Positions 1 to 5,180 of a stretch of DNA of 10,741 bases are shown here, piece after piece. The stretch is from Chloroflexota bacterium (GTDB lineage: Bacteria > Chloroflexota > Dehalococcoidia > GIF9 > UBA5629): contig JAPLHM010000173.1 of NCBI GenBank assembly GCA_026389635.1, forward strand, positions 1-10,741. Reading direction: 5' to 3'. The notes under the pieces were generated by a model. That model had not been told where the DNA came from. It made no database searches and saw only the letters and a program-made list of their open reading frames with translations. The position numbers were made by a program, and so were the translations under genes. Each line of letters begins with the position of its first letter. Position 1 is the stretch's first letter.

Positions 1-240
1 CTCGGCCGGGATGGCCACGATAACGTGGTCCACCGGGCCTGGTATGGCCGAAACCGACGGGTAGCAGGCCATCCCATAGGCCTCGCTGTACTTCGGGTTA
101 ACAGGGTAGATGGCAGGGAAGCCGGCGCCCTTGAGCGAGGCCACAGCCCATGCCGCGAACGACATGACATTTTCAGGCGACGCGCCGACTATAGCCACGC
201 TGCGCGGGTGGAATACCTCATCCAGCGTAAATGATCGCAT
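1..240 (-). CDS. Acyl-CoA synthetase (NDP-forming), CoA-binding N-terminus, partial
   Basis: Only the first 80 codons are present; the gene runs off the left edge. The protein starts MRSFTLDEVFHPRSVAIVGA and continues with the Rossmann-type CoA-binding domain of the ADP-forming acetyl/acyl-CoA synthetase alpha subunit. Visible family marks are HPRSVAIVGAS (residues 11-21), the YPVNPKY segment (45-51), the YPS segment (60-62), and PGPVDHVIVAIPAE (67-80). Family members convert acyl-CoA, NDP and phosphate to acid, NTP and CoA (reversible) in the cytoplasm, giving substrate-level ATP in anaerobes. The catalytic His and the ATP-grasp part lie outside the window, so it cannot be told whether this is a separate alpha subunit (about 460 aa) or an alpha-beta fusion (about 700 aa), nor which acid it uses. 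The ATG at 238-240 was chosen because the domain starts immediately after it. GTG at 247-249 would add three residues. TTG at 283-285 overlaps the predicted -35 box. No Shine-Dalgarno is visible. It is divergent from the SDR gene at 398. Confidence 0.88.
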   Translation of the reverse strand, partial: MRSFTLDEVFHPRSVAIVGASPENVMSFAAWAVASLKGAGFPAIYPVNPKYSEAYGMACYPSVSAIPGPVDHVIVAIPAE

Positions 241-256
241 TTCAGGCACGGCATTT

Positions 257-285
257 ATAATATCAATATGAGACAGCTTTATCAA
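257..285 (-). promoter_or_regulatory. Sigma70-like promoter for the acyl-CoA synthetase gene
   Basis: Read on the minus strand, TTGATA (280-285) and TATTAT (257-262) are separated by exactly 17 bases. Each hexamer matches the consensus at 5 of 6 positions. The expected start of transcription is near 250, about 10 bases before the ATG at 240. That leaves no room for a normal Shine-Dalgarno, so the transcript would be almost leaderless. Sequence match only; the start site is inferred. Confidence 0.6.
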
Positions 286-326
286 TTTAGCTGCCCGCAG
301 ATGTTATATCGCCTGCGCACCCGTAT

Positions 327-355
327 TTGACATGCCTTTGCCGACTATTTAAACT
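327..355 (+). promoter_or_regulatory. Sigma70-like promoter for the SDR / 5-alpha-reductase pair
   Basis: TTGACA (327-332) is a perfect -35 hexamer. It is followed after 17 bases by TAAACT (350-355), which matches the -10 consensus at 4 of 6 positions. Transcription would start near 362 and leave a leader of about 36 bases before the ATG at 398. The leader has no recognisable Shine-Dalgarno. The element is back to back with the minus-strand promoter at 257-285, so a regulator bound between them (286-326) could control both directions; that last point is inference. Confidence 0.5.
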
Positions 356-397
356 TGCAGCAGCTTTCCCCTGGCTGAACAGTCGACTACCTCTAAT

Positions 398-1402
398 ATG
401 ATTACTGCTGTAACCGGAGCATCCGGTCACCTTGGCGTCAACCTGGTCCGTGCCCTGATCGCCCACGGCAGGGACGTGCGCATCATAACGCATAACAGCA
501 CGCTCGGCCTGGAAGACCTCAAGGTTGAGCGGCGCAGCGGCGACATCAATGATCCCGATTCGCTGGCCGGGGCCTTTGAAGGCGCCGATGTTGTATACCA
601 CCTGGCGGCTTATATATCGTTGCTGATGAGTGACCGGGAGCGCTGCACGGCGGTAAATGTCGAGGGCACGAGGAACGTAATCGAAGCCTGCCGCCGCAAC
701 AATGTGAGGCGGCTGGTGCATTTCAGCACGGTCCACGCCCTCTGCAACGAGCCGCTTGATACGCCTGTCGATGAGAACCGGCCCCTGGTAGAGTCGCGCA
801 GGTCCGCGCCCTATGACCTTTCCAAGGCCGCCGGCGAAAGGCTGGTGCGCCAGGCTGCCGGGGAGGGGGTCAACGCGGTGATTATCAACCCTACCGGCGT
901 TATCGGCCCATACGATTACAAGCCCTCGCATTTCGGGCAGGCGCTGATAATGATGGCCGAAGGCAGCATCCCCGTGCTGCTGGAAGGCGGTTTCGACTGG
1001 GTGGACGCCCGGGACGTGGCCGAGGGCGCCATAAAGGCCGAGCAGGCGGCCCCGCCGGGAGCGAATTACCTGCTTTGCGGCGCCTGGCTGTCGCTAAAAG
1101 AGGTAGCGGCCATTGTTGCGCGTATAATGGGCAGAAAACCTCCCTCGCTGGTTTGCCCGTTCACTGTGGCCAGGGCCTCTGCCCCCATCGTAACGGCAGT
1201 ATCGCGATGGACAGGGGTCAGGCCTATCTTCACCAGCGTTTCCCTCAAGGCACTGGCCAGCAACCGCAATATCAGCCACGCCAGAGCCACACGGGAACTG
1301 GGATATGAACCGAGGCCTGTCAGTCAAACCCTGGCCGACACTATCAGGTGGTTTGAGGACAACGGCTTTATAAAAGGAAGAGGGCATCAACAGCGGCAGT
1401 AA
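398..1402 (+). CDS. Extended short-chain dehydrogenase/reductase (3-beta-HSD / dihydroflavonol reductase / HpnA-like)
   Basis: A 334-aa NAD(P)-dependent epimerase/dehydratase family protein, presumably cytoplasmic or membrane-associated. The Rossmann nucleotide motif TGASGHLG is at residues 6-13. GDI (48-50) and HLAA (68-71) fit the cofactor-binding fold. The catalytic set is Ser110 (in HFST), Tyr139 and Lys143 (in YDLSK). The C-terminal half carries the WVDARDVAEG motif (201-210) and a closing ELGYEPRPVSQTL segment (300-312) seen in the 3-beta-hydroxysteroid dehydrogenase, dihydroflavonol reductase and HpnA branch. The start is the only ATG that places the Rossmann motif at the very N-terminus; the frame is closed upstream by TAA at 350-352. 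The substrate cannot be read from sequence. The next gene, a steroid 5-alpha-reductase-like protein starting one base after the stop, suggests oxidation or reduction of a ring hydroxyl/ketone on a steroid or similar polycyclic lipid. A sugar or hopanoid-related role is the main alternative. It looks intact. Confidence 0.85.
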   Translation: MITAVTGASGHLGVNLVRALIAHGRDVRIITHNSTLGLEDLKVERRSGDINDPDSLAGAFEGADVVYHLAAYISLLMSDRERCTAVNVEGTRNVIEACRRNNVRRLVHFSTVHALCNEPLDTPVDENRPLVESRRSAPYDLSKAAGERLVRQAAGEGVNAVIINPTGVIGPYDYKPSHFGQALIMMAEGSIPVLLEGGFDWVDARDVAEGAIKAEQAAPPGANYLLCGAWLSLKEVAAIVARIMGRKPPSLVCPFTVARASAPIVTAVSRWTGVRPIFTSVSLKALASNRNISHARATRELGYEPRPVSQTLADTIRWFEDNGFIKGRGHQQRQ

Positions 1403-1403
1403 T

Positions 1404-2165
1404 ATGACTTCGGATACCGTTTACAACATAATTTTAATCGCCTGGCTGGTGCTGTCCCCGCTTATTTTTACCGGCCTTTTCTTCGTCGTGGCCCCCTACG
1501 GACGCCATATCAAGAGCGGGTGGGGTCCTTCCTTGGACAGCAAGCTTGGCTGGGTCATCATGGAGGCATGTTCACCTGTAATATTTGCCCTCTGTTTTAT
1601 ACTGGGAAAGGCGCCGCTTTCAATCACCTCGGTCATCTTCCTGCTGATGTGGGAGGCCCACTACGTCCACCGTGCCTTTATCTATCCCTCCAGCCTCAAG
1701 AGCTCCCACGATAAGATGCCGCTTTCAATCGCGCTTTCAGGCATCTTCTTTAACCTGATGAATGCCTGGCTCAACGGTTACTACATATTCACCCTGTCGG
1801 GCGGCTACCCCGACCAATGGCTGTACGACCCGCGCTTTGTCGCCGGCGCCGCTCTTTTCATCGCGGGCTTCGTCATAAACAGGCATGCCGATTTTACCCT
1901 GGCCAAACTGCGTAAACCGGGTGAGACCGGCTACAAGGTCCCGCAGGGCGGGCTGTACCGCTGGATATCCTGTCCCAACTATTTGGGCGAGATACTGATC
2001 TGGACAGGCTGGGCACTTGCCACATGGTCTCTGGCGGGTCTGAGCTTCGCCCTCTGGACAGTGGCCAACCTTGCGCCGCGCGCCATGTCACACCACACCT
2101 GGTACCACAAACACTTCCCGGACTATCCCCCCGGACGCAAGGCGCTGGTACCCGGTATCTGGTAA
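1404..2165 (+). CDS. Steroid 5-alpha-reductase family membrane protein (3-oxo-5-alpha-steroid 4-dehydrogenase-like)
   Basis: A 253-aa hydrophobic protein with about seven predicted membrane spans and the C-terminal steroid dehydrogenase domain. The family reduces a C=C bond conjugated to a carbonyl with NADPH. From memory of human SRD5A2 (254 aa), residues line up almost number for number: Glu54 (human Glu57), Tyr87 and Arg90 in HYVHRAFIYP (human Tyr91, Arg94), Asn192 and Glu196 in PNYLGEI (human Asn193, Glu197), Arg226, His230-His231, Tyr234, and a C-terminus DYPPGRKALVPGIW like human DYPKSRKALIPFIF. Also conserved are LRKPGETGYKVPQGGLY (169-185) and ALATWSL (204-210). The overall pattern is closer to SRD5A1/SRD5A2 and plant DET2 than to polyprenol reductase SRD5A3, enoyl-CoA reductase TECR or the DUF1295 proteins. 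The ATG follows the SDR stop by one base (TAATATG) with no nearby Shine-Dalgarno, so translation is probably coupled. The true substrate is unknown: steroid, sterol-like or other enone lipid. Confidence 0.88.
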   Translation: MTSDTVYNIILIAWLVLSPLIFTGLFFVVAPYGRHIKSGWGPSLDSKLGWVIMEACSPVIFALCFILGKAPLSITSVIFLLMWEAHYVHRAFIYPSSLKSSHDKMPLSIALSGIFFNLMNAWLNGYYIFTLSGGYPDQWLYDPRFVAGAALFIAGFVINRHADFTLAKLRKPGETGYKVPQGGLYRWISCPNYLGEILIWTGWALATWSLAGLSFALWTVANLAPRAMSHHTWYHKHFPDYPPGRKALVPGIW

Positions 2166-2193
2166 ACGGTTGTTGCGACGCCCCTGCACGCCG

Positions 2194-3297
2194 TCAATCG
2201 ATGACTTCCATAAAAACGCTGTTCGACGTAAGCACGCCTGAGGGCGGCAAACGGAAGATACAACCATCCCTCACCAGCATCTGCAGTCTGACCAACTCAT
2301 CCAGCCGGGCTTCCAGGCTATTGATCGAATCCCGCCCGTACCTGCCGGCCATTTCCTTCATATCCAACCCTTCTTCAACCAGGCGCAAGCGCAGCACTGC
2401 CTCCTCACCTGCCTTGCGACGGTCGTCCAACCTCTCCTCCCCTTCCCTGACAGATAACGGGGCATCAAGATACCTTTGCAGGCTGGGGGCGTTCCTGTAG
2501 CGTTTCCCCCCGCTGTGGGACGCCGCCGCGGGGCCCAGCCCGATATAATCCCCTCCCCTCCAGTAATTGAGGTTGTGCAGGCACTGACTGCCGGGCAGGG
2601 AAAAATTGGAAATCTCGTAATGCGCGAAGCCGCGCTCCCCCAGCATATCAACTGCCGATTCAAAAAGGCCGGCCTGGTCGTCTTCGGAGGGTAAATCCGG
2701 TGGAGGGGACCTGTAAAAGGCAGTCCCCTCCTCTATGGAAAGACAGTAGGCCGATACGTGGTTAATGCCAGCGCCGATCAGTATATTGAGCGTGTCAGCG
2801 AGGCTATGCGTGGTCTGGCCGGGCAGCCCTATCATAACGTCAGCCGATATGTTTTGAAAACTGCTGTGCGATGCGGTATCAATAGTCTCCAGTGCCTGTT
2901 GCCTGCTGTGTGCCCGCCCGGCCTTTCTCAACTCTTCAGCATTTAAAGATTGTGCCCCCATGGAGAGCCGCCTGACCCCAAGGCTGTACGCCGTTTGCAG
3001 GAAATCACTTCCGGCAGACTCCGGGTTAACCTCGATGGTGGCCTCGTGTAAATGCTCAAGGTCAAATCTGCGCGAGAGTCCGTTAACAAGCTTTTCCAGC
3101 CTGGCAGGGCCCAGCAGGCTGGGCGTACCACCCCCGATATAAAGCGTGGCAAAGCTCTGGCCCCCGTAGCTGTCAGCTTCGGCGAGCAGCACATCGATAT
3201 ACCTGTCCACCAGTTCAGGCGCAGCGACCAAGGAGTAGAAATCGCAGTAATGGCATTTACTGACGCAGAAAGGGATATGAATGTAGAGGCCACGCAT
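2194..3297 (-). CDS. hemW: HemW, radical SAM heme chaperone
   Basis: A 367-aa radical SAM protein long misannotated as oxygen-independent coproporphyrinogen III oxidase. The 4Fe-4S motif is C-X3-C-X2-C with Cys11, Cys15 and Cys18, followed by Asp19-Phe20. The CxF ending, instead of the fourth Cys of HemN, marks HemW. Further marks are YIGGGTPSLL (53-62), MGAQSLN (113-119), GRAHS (127-131), DVMIGLPGQT (153-162) and HNLNYWRGGDYIGLGP (241-256), the last being the HNxxYW element of the HemW branch. HemW binds heme and is thought to deliver it to apo-proteins of respiratory chains. The gene begins 9 bases after the lepA stop, giving a lepA-hemW transcription unit. Only a weak AGG lies upstream of the ATG. 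Length is normal and the gene looks intact. It converges with the 5-alpha-reductase gene, the two stop codons being 28 bases apart. Confidence 0.95.
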   Translation of the reverse strand: MRGLYIHIPFCVSKCHYCDFYSLVAAPELVDRYIDVLLAEADSYGGQSFATLYIGGGTPSLLGPARLEKLVNGLSRRFDLEHLHEATIEVNPESAGSDFLQTAYSLGVRRLSMGAQSLNAEELRKAGRAHSRQQALETIDTASHSSFQNISADVMIGLPGQTTHSLADTLNILIGAGINHVSAYCLSIEEGTAFYRSPPPDLPSEDDQAGLFESAVDMLGERGFAHYEISNFSLPGSQCLHNLNYWRGGDYIGLGPAAASHSGGKRYRNAPSLQRYLDAPLSVREGEERLDDRRKAGEEAVLRLRLVEEGLDMKEMAGRYGRDSINSLEARLDELVRLQMLVRDGCIFRLPPSGVLTSNSVFMEVID

Positions 3298-3306
3298 GGC
3301 AACAGC

Positions 3307-5097
3307 CTAATCGTCTATTTTCATGAGCGACAGAAAGGCTTCCTGCGGAACCTCCACAAAACCGACCATCTTCATTTTTTTCTTGCCTTCCTTCTGCTTT
3401 TCCAACAGCTTCCTTTTTCGCGTAATGTCACCGCCGTAGCACTTGGCCAGCACATCCTTGCGCCGGGGGAAGATGTCCTCCCTGGCTATAACCTGCGAAC
3501 CGATGGCCGCCTGCAGGGGGATCTTAAAGAGGTGCTTGGGAATGGTCTTGCTCAATTTATGTATGAGCGCCCTGCCCCTCACGGCTGCGCCCTCCTTGGG
3601 CGCGATATATGAAAGGGCGTCCACCGACGCGTTGTTGACCAGTATATCCACCTTCACCAGGTCGCCCGCGCGGTACCCGTTCATTTCGTAGTCCATGCTG
3701 GCATAGCCGCGGCTGACGCCCTTGAGCCTGTCATAAAAATCTGTGATCATATCTGCCAGCGGCAGGTCGTACACCAGGATGGCGCGCCTGTCATCGGGGT
3801 GCTCAATACCGACCAGGACGCCGCGCTTGGCATCGGACAGTTCCATGCAGGGCCCTACGTAATCGGATGGCACGATAATCCTGGTCCTGATGATGGGCTC
3901 CTCGATGTGGTCTATCTCCCCCTCAGAGGGGAACTTGGAGGGGTTATCCAGCATGAGAACTTCACCGTCCTTGCGAAAGACCTTATAAATGACCGAGGGC
4001 ATAGTGGCGATGATGTCCTGTTCGTGCTCCCGTTTCAGCCTTTCCAGCGCTATCTCCATATGCAGCATGCCCAGGAACCCCATGCGGTACCCGAACCCCA
4101 GGGCGGCCGAATTCTCCTTCTCGAAAACGATCGAGGAATCGTTGAGCTTGAATTTCTCGAGGGCGGCCCCCAGCCTGGCGTAATCGCTGGTGATAATGGG
4201 GTAAACCCCGCAGTATACCATGGGCTGGGACATCCTGAAGCCCGGCACCGCGGGCATTTCCGGATGGTCGGCAGATACTATGGTATCTCCCACGTGTATC
4301 TCGCCCGCGTTCCTGATGAGGGCTACGGCATACCCGACTTCGCCGGCCTGCAGGAGTTCGCAGCGGGCCAGACCCAGGCTGAAATATCCCACCTCCTCGA
4401 TCTCAAATATCTTTTCGGAGGATTTAAGCATGATCCTGTCACCGGACGCCATGTGACCCGAGAAGATGCGCAGGTGCGGTATGACGCCGCGGTAGGGATC
4501 GTAAAATGAATCGAAGATGAGGCACTTCAGTGGATCAGACTCGCTGCCGGCAGGGGGAGGTATCCGCTCGACGATGGCCTCCAGCAGTTCAGCCACCCCG
4601 CGCCCGTCCTTGGCCGAGACCAGCAGTATGTCCTCGATGCCCAGGCCCAGCATGGTGTAGAGCTGCAGGCTGCAGTCGTCAAGCATGGCATTGGGCAGGT
4701 CGATTTTGTTGATCACGGGGATGATCTTCAAACCGGCATCGAGGGCCAGATTGGTATTGGCGATGGTCTGGGCCTCCACGCCCTGTGACGCATCCACCAG
4801 CAGCACTGCCCCCTCGCAGGCTTTGAGGCTGCGCGATACCTCGTAGCTAAAATCGACATGGCCGGGCGTGTCTATGAGGTTTAATAAGTAGTCGTTTCCA
4901 TCTGCCGATTTATAGGGTATGCGCACCGATTTGGCCTTGATGGTGATGCCCCGCTCCCTTTCAAGGTCCATGCTGTCCAGCATCTGGTCCATGCTGGTCT
5001 TGCGGACCATGCCCGTCATCTCAAGGATACGGTCGGCCAGCGTGGACTTGCCGTGATCTATGTGGGCAATAATGCTGAAATTACGAATATTATTCAT
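3307..5097 (-). CDS. lepA: Elongation factor 4 (LepA), ribosomal back-translocase GTPase
   Basis: A complete translational GTPase of 596 aa from the chosen ATG, the usual length for LepA. Numbering from that ATG, the GTPase motifs are AHIDHGKST (11-19, G1), RERGITIK (47-54, G2), DTPGH (76-80, G3), NKID (130-133, G4) and SAKDG (161-165, G5). EF-G-like beta-barrel and domain V regions follow, then the LepA-specific C-terminal domain with the basic KRKLLEKQKEGKKKMKM stretch and the VGFVEVPQEAFLSLMK ending. LepA binds stalled or misassembled ribosomes and helps initiation and back-translocation. The ATG at 5095-5097 (MNNIRNFSII) is preferred. A TTG two codons upstream (5101-5103) is also open but sits in the terminator T-tract and gives a non-family MHM extension. 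No Shine-Dalgarno is visible. It is first in the lepA-hemW unit and is separated from ppsA by a terminator. Confidence 0.97.
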   Translation of the reverse strand: MNNIRNFSIIAHIDHGKSTLADRILEMTGMVRKTSMDQMLDSMDLERERGITIKAKSVRIPYKSADGNDYLLNLIDTPGHVDFSYEVSRSLKACEGAVLLVDASQGVEAQTIANTNLALDAGLKIIPVINKIDLPNAMLDDCSLQLYTMLGLGIEDILLVSAKDGRGVAELLEAIVERIPPPAGSESDPLKCLIFDSFYDPYRGVIPHLRIFSGHMASGDRIMLKSSEKIFEIEEVGYFSLGLARCELLQAGEVGYAVALIRNAGEIHVGDTIVSADHPEMPAVPGFRMSQPMVYCGVYPIITSDYARLGAALEKFKLNDSSIVFEKENSAALGFGYRMGFLGMLHMEIALERLKREHEQDIIATMPSVIYKVFRKDGEVLMLDNPSKFPSEGEIDHIEEPIIRTRIIVPSDYVGPCMELSDAKRGVLVGIEHPDDRRAILVYDLPLADMITDFYDRLKGVSRGYASMDYEMNGYRAGDLVKVDILVNNASVDALSYIAPKEGAAVRGRALIHKLSKTIPKHLFKIPLQAAIGSQVIAREDIFPRRKDVLAKCYGGDITRKRKLLEKQKEGKKKMKMVGFVEVPQEAFLSLMKIDD

Positions 5098-5101
5098 ATG
5101 C

Positions 5102-5151
5102 AAAAATAATAAAAGCAGGATAACCGCTGCACAAAATAGCAGTTATCCCGC
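5102..5151 (-). terminator. Intrinsic terminator after ppsA, abutting the lepA start
   Basis: On the minus strand the arms GCGGGATAACTGCT (5138-5151) and AGCGGTTATCCTGC (5115-5128) form a 14-bp stem with two G-T wobbles and no mismatch, around a 9-base loop (5129-5137). The stem is followed at once by TTTTATTATTTTT (5102-5114). This is a textbook Rho-independent terminator for the minus-strand unit that ends with ppsA. Read from the plus strand the hairpin has no T-tract, so it works in one direction. The T-tract ends only 4 bases before the lepA ATG, so the element could also act as a leader attenuator for lepA if transcription starts upstream of it. Confidence 0.9.
5106..5134 (-). promoter_or_regulatory. 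Possible lepA promoter embedded in the terminator
   Basis: On the minus strand TTGTGC (5129-5134, the hairpin loop) and TATTAT (5106-5111, inside the terminator T-tract) are 17 bases apart. The -10 matches at 5 of 6 positions; the -35 matches only at TTG. Transcription would start near 5099, making lepA mRNA essentially leaderless, which fits the lack of a Shine-Dalgarno. The geometry resembles that of the acyl-CoA synthetase promoter at 257-285. The weak -35 and the AT-richness of any T-tract keep confidence low. Confidence 0.35.
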
Positions 5152-5160
5152 AATTATTGC
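5150..5160. promoter_or_regulatory. 11-bp palindrome, possible operator
   Basis: GCAATTATTGC is a perfect inverted repeat with 5-bp arms around one central base. It lies between the TATAAT at 5171-5176 and the terminator hairpin, sharing two bases with the outer edge of the hairpin. Position and symmetry would suit a small repressor site for a lepA promoter upstream, but it is short and occurs once, so chance is quite possible. Confidence 0.25.
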
Positions 5161-5164
5161 CGCT

Positions 5165-5180
5165 TATACTATTATACTAT
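5165..5180. repeat. Tandem duplication of an 8-bp AT-rich unit, carrying TATAAT on the minus strand
   Basis: TATACTAT occurs twice in direct succession (5165-5172 and 5173-5180). On the minus strand this gives an exact TATAAT (5171-5176) and a TATAAG (5163-5168). The unit overlaps the ppsA stop codon (TAG at 5177-5179). A -35 at the right distance is missing; TTGAAG (5198-5203) is 21 bases away, which is too far. It could be a second lepA promoter that would place the terminator hairpin in the lepA leader, or simply a local slippage duplication. Confidence 0.4.

Noticed and set aside
287..931. A 214-codon minus-strand open frame opposite the SDR gene, and similar long frames opposite hemW/lepA (3052-3612, 3799-4509), ppsA (5675-6415) and pfkA (7625-8314)
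   Set aside because: They are antisense to genes with clear motifs, their translations show no recognisable domain, and long antisense frames are expected in GC-rich coding DNA.
2166..2193. A bidirectional terminator between the convergent 5-alpha-reductase and hemW genes
   Set aside because: Only short, mismatched stems can be drawn around GACG...CGTC and no T-tract follows on either strand.
2194..3297. Oxygen-independent coproporphyrinogen III oxidase (HemN)
   Set aside because: The cluster motif ends in Phe and lacks the fourth Cys, and the HNxxYW element is present, so HemW is the better call.
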